DNA of 64,000 nt from the NCBI RefSeq assembly GCF_001952855.1, contig NZ_LPNO01000035.1:266951-330950 (forward strand), read 5' to 3'. This document shows positions 24,977-33,460 of this stretch, in pieces; positions within the stretch are counted from its first letter, which is position 1; each line of letters opens with the position of its first letter. This DNA comes from Pseudomonas sp. ATCC PTA-122608. Lineage in GTDB: Bacteria; Pseudomonadota; Gammaproteobacteria; Pseudomonadales; Pseudomonadaceae. The translations under genes were made by a program, and so were the position numbers. The notes beneath the pieces were generated by a model. It saw only the letters and a list, made by a program, of their open reading frames with translations. It made no database searches and was not told where the DNA came from.

Positions 24977-25945
24977 ATGACCACTGTCTATGAAACCAAC
25001 CGTTCGCTGTTTCGAGTCTCCTGGGGCTCGGTATTGGCCGGTAGTGCAATTGCCCTGGTGACCTATTTGGTGTTGAGCGTACTCGGCACCGCAATTGGCG
25101 CCAGTGCTGTAAACCCGATGGCGGCCGGTAACCCGCTGAGCGGTTTTGGTACCGGTGCCGGTATCTGGCTGTTCGTCTCGACGTTGCTGGCCATCGGTGC
25201 CGGTGCATTCGTGGCCGGGCGTACCGCACCGGATCGCGGCGGCCTGCATGGCGTGTTGAGCTGGACCATCACCACCTTGTTCACCACCTGGCTGCTCGCC
25301 GCGCTGGCCACCAGCGTTGTCGGTGCCGCGGGTAACGTCGTCGGTAAAGGGTTGTCGGCGGCCGGTAGCGGTATCGCCGCCGTGGCGCCGGGCATCAGCG
25401 ACAGCGTCAAGCAGCAGTTGAATGAGCAGGGCATCAAGCTGGATTGGAACAGCCTGCAAGGCCAGCTCGACACGTTGCTCAAGCAGAGCGGCAAGCCTGA
25501 ACTGGACCCTGCCAACGTCGAGCAAAAAGCCGATCAAGCCGCTGCGGATGGCAAGCAATCGGCCAACGATGCGGCGACCAACCCAGCCCAGGCCGGTGAT
25601 GAACTGAAGCAGTGGTTCGAGCGCGTCAAGGCGTCCGGTGAGCCCGCCTTGAATGCAGCAGACAAGCAGGCGCTGGTTAACATCGTCGCTGCGCGTACCG
25701 GCAAGAGCCAGGCTGAAGCCACCCAGATCGTTGACAACTACGCCCAGGCCTACCAGCAGGCCGTGCAGAAGGTTGACGAGCTGAAGCAACAGGCTGAACA
25801 GAAAGCCCGCGAAGCCGGTGAAGTGGCGGCCAAGCAACTGTCCCGTGCGGCGTGGAGCACTTTGTTGATGTTGCTGCTGGGTGCGGCGTTGAGCTTCGGT
25901 GTAGGTCGCCTGGCGATCACTACACGTCGGGTGCCATTGGCCTGA
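24977..25945 (+). CDS. Membrane protein with central coiled-coil region, unknown function
   Basis: A 322-residue protein with three N-terminal membrane helices (about 15-45, 65-90 and 100-125), a long hydrophilic Ala/Gln/Lys-rich helical region (about 150-290; EQKADQAAADGKQSANDAAT, QQAVQKVDELKQQAEQKARE) and a last membrane helix near 295-315. Pseudomonas annotations sometimes call relatives 'CAP-Gly protein', but I see no CAP-Gly domain. ATG 24977 follows AAAGGATTTAAC. It is divergent from the PAS-LuxR gene with shared GTGCA sites, so envelope-stress co-regulation with the CsbD-like protein is a reasonable guess. Confidence 0.75.
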   Translation: MTTVYETNRSLFRVSWGSVLAGSAIALVTYLVLSVLGTAIGASAVNPMAAGNPLSGFGTGAGIWLFVSTLLAIGAGAFVAGRTAPDRGGLHGVLSWTITTLFTTWLLAALATSVVGAAGNVVGKGLSAAGSGIAAVAPGISDSVKQQLNEQGIKLDWNSLQGQLDTLLKQSGKPELDPANVEQKADQAAADGKQSANDAATNPAQAGDELKQWFERVKASGEPALNAADKQALVNIVAARTGKSQAEATQIVDNYAQAYQQAVQKVDELKQQAEQKAREAGEVAAKQLSRAAWSTLLMLLLGAALSFGVGRLAITTRRVPLA

Positions 25946-25965
25946 TCATGATGTGAGGTGCTGTC

Positions 25966-25995
25966 TGTGGCGAGGGAGCAAGCTCCCTCGCCACA
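25966..25995. repeat. Single REP palindrome
   Basis: TGTGGCGAGGGAGC, AA, GCTCCCTCGCCACA: 14-base perfect arms, 20 bases after the stop of the membrane-protein gene. Same type as the partial copy at 1-25. Confidence 0.85.
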
Positions 25996-26044
25996 ATGCT
26001 TTCCCAGGCCATGTGGCTTCCTACGTCGACCCCGACTACATACA

Positions 26045-26362
26045 CTACGCCTTGCGTGACTTGTCCGGTGACGCTAACCGGCCGCTCCGTGTACCGACCC
26101 CCGGCATCAGGGAAGCCTCCGCGCCGCTGCACCATCTGCTCCTGGCAAAAAAGTCTTTAGCTAACCCGACCTGTACATCGATCGCCGCCGCCAAGCGGCC
26201 CAGGCCGATCACTTGCAGCTGCTCGAATGCCTGGCGATTCCCCTCAGCCAGCCGAGCCTGCAACGCTCTTCCACCGAGCGCCGCGGCTGATGCCTTGAGC
26301 GTCTGAATAAAGAAAGGGCAGTTTTGGAAAGCGTCGCATTGTTGTCCTGACGAGCCACTCAT
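26045..26362 (-). CDS. Doubtful small gene, phasin-like at best
   Basis: A 105-residue open frame. Residues 20-75 read like an amphipathic helical segment of phasins (NRQAFEQLQVIGLGRLAAAI, DVQVGLAKDFFA), but the rest has no recognisable character and the ribosome site is weak. It lies in the 573-base gap between the membrane-protein gene and the accessory island and may be a remnant. A plus-strand frame over the same bases (25953-26306) looks like a shadow. I cannot decide that it is expressed. Confidence 0.3.
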   Translation of the reverse strand: MSGSSGQQCDAFQNCPFFIQTLKASAAALGGRALQARLAEGNRQAFEQLQVIGLGRLAAAIDVQVGLAKDFFARSRWCSGAEASLMPGVGTRSGRLASPDKSRKA

Positions 26363-26431
26363 TTCACGTTTCTAGCGTAAGACGAACGGTGTACCTACCT
26401 GTTAGATCTGACAGTAGACGGAGGGCAGTCA

Positions 26432-26459
26432 TTGCCTTTAACTACATATGTCTTATAAA
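26432..26459 (+). promoter_or_regulatory. Possible sigma-70 promoter of the RCC1-like genes
   Basis: TTGCCT (26432-26437) and TATAAA (26454-26459), 16 bases apart, in AT-rich DNA 60-85 bases before the start of the first RCC1-like gene. Sequence match only. Confidence 0.35.
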
Positions 26460-26518
26460 AATTCAATTCAGAAAATAGATTTTTTGTTTTCAGTTGATGA
26501 ACGGTAGGAGATAACGTG

Positions 26519-28483
26519 ATGAGTAATTCTTTATTGGCCGCTCCTAAAGCAACTAATGTAACTATTATTGGTGAGCTGATACCCGGCGGTTCAGTACGCG
26601 GCAGTTATTTCTTTGACGGTGCGGGAGCTGCTGAAGGAGACTCCAGTTATCGGTGGTATATTGATGAGGTTCCGTACGCACCAACCTCAAGATTGGACTT
26701 CCCAATTGGCTCAAATTTGGCGGGTAGAACACTGCGGTTTTCGGTGATTCCAAAGTCCGATTCAGGAGAGGCTGGGATAGAGGAAGTTTCGAATATATAT
26801 AGAGTGGCGACGGGTTATCAAAATATCTCCGATGAGGAAAATAACAACAGCTTTATCAAGCAGCGTGGGAATTTTTCAATTTATAGTAATGAGCCAAGTG
26901 ATCGAATATTTATTTCAAGTTCTGGCGCGTTCTCGGTTATGGATGGGGGCAGTCAGAGTATTATGGTTAAGGGAAGCGCTTCCTACGCTGGCACGCCAGC
27001 CCCAGAAATTTTACAGTACCTGAGAAATAATCCGGCTACCCGTATTTATTCGACCGAGAAGGATTTTGCCGCTCTTGTTCCGGTGTTGGGAAGCACTACG
27101 CGGTTGTTACTATGGGGCGCCAATATCGGTAGCATTCCACCTGGGTTGGAGTTGAATAACGTAAAGTTTGTATATGGCAACTCTTCCGCTTTTGCTTTCA
27201 TTTATGATAATCCGCCTCCAGGAAAAAATACTATTGGTGCGTTTGGTGATCCCGCGAATGGCGGCGTAGTTCCAGATGATATTCAGCGAGCATTATTGTT
27301 CGATAAGCCCAAAGCCATTTATGCGACGTCGCTGTCTTTTACAGTTTTAACGGAAGCTGGACGTCTCTACGCATGGGGGAATAGGGATGATGGGGGATTT
27401 ATATCGGCGACAGTTAGAACTCAGTTGGATCGAATTCAGGTTGAGCGAGTCATTAGTACTGCCGGCGCATTTTGTGCAATTGGCCCTGAGCGATTTTCTG
27501 ACCCTAAAATCAAAAGTGTTGTGACGTGGGGCAATACCCTTACCGGGGGGGTTCTTAATCCTTCAGATATTGAAGAGATTCTTGATCAGGACGGAGTTGT
27601 CCAAGTTGTGGCCAGTCGTAATGCTTTTTGTGCGATCACTAAACGGCGTAGTAAAGCATTGGCATGGGGTGGAGCGGACGGTGGGTTGATGACTGAGGCG
27701 GCAAAGGCACTTGCCGCGCGTGGAGGCATCGTGATGTGCAAGGGGGCCGCTTGGGCGTTTTGTATGATTAACAGTTTTGGAGATGCCGAAGCCTGGGGCA
27801 GATCCGATATGGGGGGGGCCACGCCACCACTAGGTGTTGCGGCTGAAGGACCGAGAGATGCCGAACAGTTGCTTAACGAAAGTGGTGAAAAACCACGCAT
27901 CGCGGCAATGTTTAAGGCGCTGAACGTGGATGGTTGGTACCAAAAAAGCTTAACGGCCGTCTCTCAGGCGTGCGTGTGTGACTCGGCAGGGAATGATGGG
28001 AATAGTTTGTATCGATTAACCACTGCTTCTGGAGTAATTACACTTTCCTCGAATGATACGAGTTTCTTTTTATGTGGTCAGAATATGGATGGTACGACTA
28101 ATAGTTTGATTGCGTGGGGGAATGCAGGTTACGGTGGTTCGATTCCTCAAGCGACCAGACAAGTGCTAATGGCAAGTCAAATAGAAAAGATACATTGTTC
28201 AAATGGTGCGTATGGAATCATTAGTGCTCAAGGCAGTGTTACAGGGGTCGTAACTGTTTTTGGCGGGAACAATAATCAGAACGAAGCAGGGCAGATTCCA
28301 GATAACTTGCAGGCCTATGTAGAGTCTGGAGTTCAAGAGCTTTATTCCATTAAGCAAATGCCGCCACGAGCACCCACTACTGTACGATTGTCCTCCGCTC
28401 TCGTCGCTAGGCGCGTGGATGGAAGTTATGTTGTCTGGGGCGCGAAGAATCTTGTGGCCAACGAATTAATCCTGCCAAAATGA
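26519..28483 (+). CDS. RCC1-like beta-propeller protein with N-terminal Ig-like domain (first paralogue)
   Basis: A 654-residue protein. Residues about 10-95 form an Ig-like strand-rich domain (SVRGSYFFDG..., SSYRWYIDEVPYAP). From about 110 on there are repeats ending in WG plus a glycine-rich turn: LLLWGANIGSIP, LYAWGNRDDGGF, VVTWGNTLTGGV, ALAWGGADGGLM, AEAWGRSDMGGA, LIAWGNAGYGGS, YVVWGAKN. Each is preceded by an aromatic/AFCAI-type strand, the spacing expected of an RCC1-type propeller. There is no signal peptide, membrane helix or catalytic motif. ATG 26519 has AGGAG 8 bases upstream. Codon use is AT-richer than the core. Its job is unknown; the next gene is a paralogue. Confidence 0.75.
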   Translation: MSNSLLAAPKATNVTIIGELIPGGSVRGSYFFDGAGAAEGDSSYRWYIDEVPYAPTSRLDFPIGSNLAGRTLRFSVIPKSDSGEAGIEEVSNIYRVATGYQNISDEENNNSFIKQRGNFSIYSNEPSDRIFISSSGAFSVMDGGSQSIMVKGSASYAGTPAPEILQYLRNNPATRIYSTEKDFAALVPVLGSTTRLLLWGANIGSIPPGLELNNVKFVYGNSSAFAFIYDNPPPGKNTIGAFGDPANGGVVPDDIQRALLFDKPKAIYATSLSFTVLTEAGRLYAWGNRDDGGFISATVRTQLDRIQVERVISTAGAFCAIGPERFSDPKIKSVVTWGNTLTGGVLNPSDIEEILDQDGVVQVVASRNAFCAITKRRSKALAWGGADGGLMTEAAKALAARGGIVMCKGAAWAFCMINSFGDAEAWGRSDMGGATPPLGVAAEGPRDAEQLLNESGEKPRIAAMFKALNVDGWYQKSLTAVSQACVCDSAGNDGNSLYRLTTASGVITLSSNDTSFFLCGQNMDGTTNSLIAWGNAGYGGSIPQATRQVLMASQIEKIHCSNGAYGIISAQGSVTGVVTVFGGNNNQNEAGQIPDNLQAYVESGVQELYSIKQMPPRAPTTVRLSSALVARRVDGSYVVWGAKNLVANELILPK

Positions 28484-28592
28484 TAATATCAAGTGAGTGG
28501 CGGTGTTTGGCATTTTTCGTGCGGCCTTGGTGTTTTTTTTGCATTAAGGCTTCTGCTCAGCCTGTCTTGTCTAAAATTGGCGGGAGGTCAAA

Positions 28593-30509
28593 ATGATAAT
28601 TAACAAAAAAACTGCGGCGGGCCCCATTGCCTCCAATCTGGAAGTTATTGGAGATGCATTAGTGAGAGCTACGGTGCACGGTACCTATACCTATGAAAGT
28701 AACGGTGGTAATCATGAGGGTGTCTCTCGTTTTTATTGGCACATAAATGGTGTTCGCTTAATTGAAGAGGGGCAGCTCGATATTAAGTTGAAAGCGTCTG
28801 ATGTTGGTGGGTTTCTGCAGTTTTCAGTAGTGCCTGTAGCTTCGGGTGGGGTTGAAGGTGTGGAAGCCTTTTCGGATTATTATGAAATACGTTCTGGTTT
28901 TCAAGGCATAAGTGATGAGGAGAACGAATGGTGTTACTTGAAGCAGAGAGGTAACTTTTCGTTTCATGTGCCAGAACCTGAAGATAGGATATTTGTATCT
29001 ACTGGGGGCGTATTTGCGTTACTTGAGCCTGTCAGTGGTGATGTGTTTTTGGAAGGTCAGAATGGTTGGGGATTGCCGGTGCCTCCAGAAATAATAAACT
29101 TTCTAAGAAATAATAAAGCGATCAAGTTGTTTTCCTCAGAGTTCAGCTTTGCTGCATTGGTGATAGTGGGTTCTACTAATCAGTTATTATGTTGGGGAGC
29201 GACGATCCCGGCGGTTCTACCTCCGCTTCAGGGAATCAAGTCCGTTTACAGCACACGCAGTGCCTTTGCTTTCATTTATGACAATCCTGTGCCGGGTGCG
29301 AATAGCATTGGAGCGATAGGTCCGCTGAACAACCCCGCTTCGACAGTGCCTCTGGAAATTCAGCAGGCACTGTGGTTTGACCCTCCTGAAGCTATTTACG
29401 CCGCCGATGATGCCTTCGCCGTACGAACCCGGGGAGGTCGCGTATATGCTTGGGGGCAGGCTAATAACGGAGGCTCTATTCCAGCAAATGTGCGCTCACA
29501 ACTCAATAGGATGTTTATCACGCGAATCGTCGCAACAGCTGTTTCATTCTGTGCGATCAGTGATGAGGGCGACATTGCGGTATGGGGGCTGGCAGCGGGG
29601 GGAGGTACGATTGCTGCGGACCGTCTGGAGAGGATTCTGGATGACGGCGGAGTGCAGTCGGTCATTGCTGCCACTACTTCTTTTTGCGCGATAACCAAGA
29701 ACCGTCGCAGGGCAGTGAGTTGGGGACGAGCTGCCGAAGGTGGTGATATGTCTGCGTCTGCTGCTGCACTGGCTTTGCGGGGAAATATCGTTATCTGCAA
29801 ATCAACTCGATGGGCCTTTTTGATGGTTAACAGCAATGGTCAGGCGGAGGCTTGGGGGGATACCCGATATGGAGGGGCGCCGCTCACCTCTCAAATAAAA
29901 AGGGAATTCAAAGCTGCGTTCAAAGACACTCATCCGGTACCTGGTTTCCCCAATCGTAATTCGGATAAGGCTAGCGCCACAAGACGACATGGCAACGTTT
30001 CTTCAACTGTCACTACTGTTGATGGAAATATAAGTTTGTATTCCAATGATGTCAGTTTTTTCCTGTTGAGTCGCCATGATGATGGTCGGACCAATTCCAT
30101 TGTAGTGACAGGCTTGAACACTCATGGAGGGGCAATGAGCCCCGCACTGCGGCAAGTCTTAATGGCAAGCTTGATTCGCGATGTTTATTGCACCAATGGT
30201 GCTTATGGTGTCATCACCACAGCCGGAGGAACAGATGGAGCAGTGTTGGTATGGGGGGCAACTCTGGCAATGGAGGATGCTGGCGAGATTCCCCCCGAGC
30301 TTGCGCCTTATCTGCGCAGCGGAGTAACAGAGTTGTACTCCATCAAACGCTTTCCCTATGTCCAAGTACCGCCGCCGCCGCCGCCTATTCCCCCGCGTCC
30401 GGATCCATCGTTTGCAGCGCGACGAGTGGATGGCACCTATGTACTTTGGGGCGGAAATGTAAGAAATCAGTATCTCGACCCACAGAAAGCAACATTAGTT
30501 ACTCCCTAG
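28593..30509 (+). CDS. RCC1-like beta-propeller protein with N-terminal Ig-like domain (second paralogue)
   Basis: A 638-residue paralogue of the preceding protein, similar along its whole length: shared GISDEEN/QRGNFS block near residues 105-125, SAFAFIYDNP near 223, EAIYA...YAWG near 267-287, SFCAITK near 363, CTNGAYGV near 533 and SGVTELYSIK near 576. Repeats with WG turns recur (LLCWGATI, VYAWGQANNGG, AVWGLAAGGG, AVSWGRAAEGG, AEAWGDTRYGG, VLVWGATL, YVLWGGN). A proline-rich linker (PPPPPPIPP, about 593-601) precedes the last strand and is absent from the first copy. ATG 28593 follows GGGAGGTCAAA. The 109-base gap suggests a shared transcript. No secretion signal is visible. Confidence 0.75.
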   Translation: MIINKKTAAGPIASNLEVIGDALVRATVHGTYTYESNGGNHEGVSRFYWHINGVRLIEEGQLDIKLKASDVGGFLQFSVVPVASGGVEGVEAFSDYYEIRSGFQGISDEENEWCYLKQRGNFSFHVPEPEDRIFVSTGGVFALLEPVSGDVFLEGQNGWGLPVPPEIINFLRNNKAIKLFSSEFSFAALVIVGSTNQLLCWGATIPAVLPPLQGIKSVYSTRSAFAFIYDNPVPGANSIGAIGPLNNPASTVPLEIQQALWFDPPEAIYAADDAFAVRTRGGRVYAWGQANNGGSIPANVRSQLNRMFITRIVATAVSFCAISDEGDIAVWGLAAGGGTIAADRLERILDDGGVQSVIAATTSFCAITKNRRRAVSWGRAAEGGDMSASAAALALRGNIVICKSTRWAFLMVNSNGQAEAWGDTRYGGAPLTSQIKREFKAAFKDTHPVPGFPNRNSDKASATRRHGNVSSTVTTVDGNISLYSNDVSFFLLSRHDDGRTNSIVVTGLNTHGGAMSPALRQVLMASLIRDVYCTNGAYGVITTAGGTDGAVLVWGATLAMEDAGEIPPELAPYLRSGVTELYSIKRFPYVQVPPPPPPIPPRPDPSFAARRVDGTYVLWGGNVRNQYLDPQKATLVTP

Positions 30510-30518
30510 CCTTCTTTC

Positions 30519-30556
30519 GAAAAAGCTTGGGGACGGCTGCAATAGCCCTCCCCAAG
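30519..30556 (-). terminator. Hairpin terminator between the convergent accessory genes
   Basis: CTTGGGGA (30526-30533) pairs with TCCCCAAG (30549-30556), with an inner GGCT/AGCC extension. On the minus strand it is followed by CTTTTTC, so it best serves the Ig-like protein gene. Confidence 0.65.
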
Positions 30557-30587
30557 AGATCGAAGCTGGGAAGAATTATGAAGCACC

Positions 30588-32504
30588 TTACCGATGACGT
30601 TTTGCGCTTCGTTCCAGAACCTGGATCTCATCAAGGAAAAACGTAGCGGCGGTGTTAACGGAAAAATAGATGACTGCGTTCTGCGTTTGCGCAGGAGTTA
30701 CTGCAGGAGTCGTAAAAGTATGGCTGAATTTTTCCCAGTTTCTGTTAGGCATGACCGTTTTAACGCTTGTCTCACCGGCAAAGGCAGTCGTGATACTTGA
30801 CGGCGTGGTGCTGCCCGTCGTCTTGCAATAGAAACTAATTTCATACTGGGTACTGTTCTTTAAGCCAGCGTATGCTTTTTCTATTCCGGGCTCGATCAAT
30901 TCGGCTGCTGTCTTGGAAGCCCGCCAACACACATTTTGCGCTCCATCAATGGCGAGTTCCCCCCGTACTGAAACTTTATTGGCCCAACTGTTCCAGTTGC
31001 GATTGTCGAAGCTCGTGAAGTCCCTGAGTGCTGGCGTCAGTTTCCCTACCTGTACTACGCGGCGTAGTGAGTTCATGGGTGAGCCCGTGCCTCGCGTGAC
31101 GCTGTAAAACACCTCGGTAAGACGTTGTTGAAATCGCCGCAGCTGATTTCCTGGAACATCAAATGTCAGGTCGCTGCGCGGTGGTGAATCCCCTACAGGA
31201 CGACTGTCAGTGTATTCGACAGTGTCGTCTTCGCTGCCTGACAACATCGCGATCGTCAGCGTGTCAGAAGGATGCCAGCTTGCTTGCCTGGGAAGACGAA
31301 TGGTGATTATTGGGAGATTGGGGTCCAGTTCATTACCCATCTGCTGATCGATAGTTGGCGCCGGCCATTCGCTAACCTCACCAACTACCCTTAGGTGCAA
31401 GTTGTAGGAGCGCTTATCTGGTAAGTCACCAGCCTGTAGTAAGTAATGAACGACTACGGTTCCTTTGGCAATGGCGACGACCAGCGCATTGTCGATTTCG
31501 AAATCATAGGTACCAGCCTCTGATATAGGCTGGCTCGGTGTGGCCGGCACTGAGTTCCCATCCCTATCTTTGCCGGCCCAGATGAGGGATGCGAGCAAGT
31601 AATGCTGAGCATCTGATTCATCGATATCGATCTGGAGCCTCACATTCCAGCTACCCAGCTCTGCCAGACTGATAACGTCATGCTTAATGGCGGGAAATAC
31701 TACACGAGGTGCATTGGGGCGTTGTACATTCAGGTGTACGTCCACTCTGGTTCGCGCCGACCAACGTGCCCATTCGTCCGGGTAGTTACCGGTCGGGCCA
31801 ATGACCTGGAAAGCCACAGGTATGAAGTCACCGTTTCCTGCGAGAGCGATCAACGAGTAGTCAATGAGTACAGAGATATCTTCGTCGACTTCATCCACGG
31901 TAACTCGGCGTGACACAGTTTGAGATCCCCAGGCGACGAGGATGAGGTCGTATGCCGCCATATTTACCCAATGCCTGCAGACGATTTCTACACCTAATCT
32001 GGCGCGCTCATCGTTTACGCCATTCAGCACCACATCCTCAGGCAGTTCGAATATCAGATTCTGATTGCCTTCCTCATCGTCGTCGGGATCTCGTCCCCCG
32101 GGACGGCGCAGGTTGACTCGTAAGCGAAGCGGTTTGGTCTCACTCGGATTTCCACCGGGCCGCTTTACCTGGGCATATACCGGATCGGCCCAAAACTCAC
32201 GTATGTAATGTGGGAATACAGTAAACGGTATGCAACTTAATTCCTCGTCACCCTCGTGAATGATGTTGGAGGCTACTGCTATGGGGTGGTCACCCCAGAA
32301 CAGATGAAACTCTGTGCCGAGAGGACTGGAAGGGGGGCGTTGCATACGCACGGTCAAGGGATGTTCGACGTGCCGCAGACCAATACCACCATCGGCAGGG
32401 CCTGCGGGATTTTCAGGGGCGTCAATATCCTCCGCAATGGGGGGCTGCATTCCAGGAATCTCTACGGCTGGCAAAAGATCGATCTCTACAGGGGGAGTGG
32501 ACAT
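30588..32504 (-). CDS. Large Ig-like/jelly-roll protein of unknown function
   Basis: A 638-residue beta-rich protein without signal peptide. After a proline-rich acidic N-terminus (about 1-45) there are several strand-rich Ig-like units with linkers such as LRRPGGRDPDDDEEGNQNL (about 120-140). The last 140 residues look like a carbohydrate-binding jelly roll of the CBM4/9 type (TSFDNRNWNSWANKVSVRGE, STQYEISFYCKTTGS, FFLDEIQVLE), a fold that binds sugars or mediates contact. ATG 32504 has GAGGA 7 bases upstream; ATG 32525 has a poorly spaced site. It is convergent with the two RCC1-like genes and shares their AT-rich composition, so the three may form one accessory module. Function unknown. 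Confidence 0.7.
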   Translation of the reverse strand: MSTPPVEIDLLPAVEIPGMQPPIAEDIDAPENPAGPADGGIGLRHVEHPLTVRMQRPPSSPLGTEFHLFWGDHPIAVASNIIHEGDEELSCIPFTVFPHYIREFWADPVYAQVKRPGGNPSETKPLRLRVNLRRPGGRDPDDDEEGNQNLIFELPEDVVLNGVNDERARLGVEIVCRHWVNMAAYDLILVAWGSQTVSRRVTVDEVDEDISVLIDYSLIALAGNGDFIPVAFQVIGPTGNYPDEWARWSARTRVDVHLNVQRPNAPRVVFPAIKHDVISLAELGSWNVRLQIDIDESDAQHYLLASLIWAGKDRDGNSVPATPSQPISEAGTYDFEIDNALVVAIAKGTVVVHYLLQAGDLPDKRSYNLHLRVVGEVSEWPAPTIDQQMGNELDPNLPIITIRLPRQASWHPSDTLTIAMLSGSEDDTVEYTDSRPVGDSPPRSDLTFDVPGNQLRRFQQRLTEVFYSVTRGTGSPMNSLRRVVQVGKLTPALRDFTSFDNRNWNSWANKVSVRGELAIDGAQNVCWRASKTAAELIEPGIEKAYAGLKNSTQYEISFYCKTTGSTTPSSITTAFAGETSVKTVMPNRNWEKFSHTFTTPAVTPAQTQNAVIYFSVNTAATFFLDEIQVLERSAKRHR

Positions 32505-32800
32505 GATGGGATCCTCGGGATTCATAGGCTCCGGCTTATGGGCGGCTCGGCAAAATCAATCAGATACTTAAAGAAAAGTTCTGGCTACTGTCAGAACTTA
32601 CAGGTGGCGATGAACAGAGGCTGTTGGCTTGAGTTGTTCGTCCTGATTTACGCGAGGCACCGAGTCCCAAGGGTGACTACGTGCCAGTGACGACTCATGG
32701 CGGTGTGTCCACCGGAATAGTGTCGCTTGCCCCTCTGCATCAAGCCCGCCGAACGAGTAAACTGCCCGCCTTTTTATCCTCACGATGAAACGGTGGGCTT

Positions 32801-33421
32801 TTGAACGCAGTAAAAACCACAGGGCTGTTATTACTCACCGCCTTACTGGCTGGATGCGGAACCTCGCCGCCCCGCACCCCCAACGACATCTGCGGCATCT
32901 TTCGCGAAAAGGATGACTGGTACGACGCGGCCAAAGTCACCCAGGCGCGCTGGGGCGTGCCGATCCAGGTGCCGTTCGCGATCATGTATCAAGAGTCCGG
33001 CTTCCGCCAGGACGCCAAGACCCCGCGTAAATATCTGTTATGGATCATCCCCTGGGGCCGCGTGTCCACCGCCTCCGGCTACGCCCAGGCCAAGGACGAA
33101 GTGTGGAGCGACTACCAGAAAAGCACCGGCCGCACCGGCGCCAGTCGCGAGGACTTTGACGACGCCATCGATTTTGTCGGCTGGTACATGGACAAGACCT
33201 ACACCATCAACGGCGTGTACAAATACGATGCCTACGGCCAATACCTGAACTACCACGAAGGCTGGGGCGGTTATCGTCAGCGCACCTATGCGAGCAAAGC
33301 CTGGCTGATGCCGGTTGCCAGCAAGGTGCAAGCGCGTTCGCAGATGTATGCGGCGCAATATGCGGGCTGCAAGAATGATTTGGGGCGGGGGTTCTGGAGT
33401 CGGTTTTGGCATTGGCTTTGA
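32801..33421 (+). CDS. Lipoprotein with SLT-like (lytic transglycosylase) domain
   Basis: A 206-residue protein with a lipoprotein signal (LLAGC, cysteine 19) and an SLT-like fold: the catalytic-type glutamate in FAIMYQESGF (about residue 66) and the downstream DAIDFVGWYMDK and YLNYHEGWGGYRQR segments. It probably cleaves or binds peptidoglycan in the periplasm. The start is TTG 32801: it begins the signal peptide and no in-frame ATG is available. The gene is GC-rich again and marks the right border of the AT-rich island. Similar proteins in Pseudomonas are annotated simply as putative lipoproteins. Confidence 0.82.
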   Translation: MNAVKTTGLLLLTALLAGCGTSPPRTPNDICGIFREKDDWYDAAKVTQARWGVPIQVPFAIMYQESGFRQDAKTPRKYLLWIIPWGRVSTASGYAQAKDEVWSDYQKSTGRTGASREDFDDAIDFVGWYMDKTYTINGVYKYDAYGQYLNYHEGWGGYRQRTYASKAWLMPVASKVQARSQMYAAQYAGCKNDLGRGFWSRFWHWL

Positions 33422-33460
33422 GTGCGCGGGCATTCCATTGCCCGGCTTAAGGGAGGGTGG

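Noticed and set aside
25953..26306. 117-codon plus-strand frame after the membrane-protein gene
   Set aside because: It begins in a REP and reads like an antisense shadow of the possible phasin-like frame on the other strand.
26519..32504. Insecticidal toxin complex or prophage tail genes
   Set aside because: No Tc-type, Rhs, tail, baseplate, lysis or integrase signatures; the genes only share large size and repeats with those systems.
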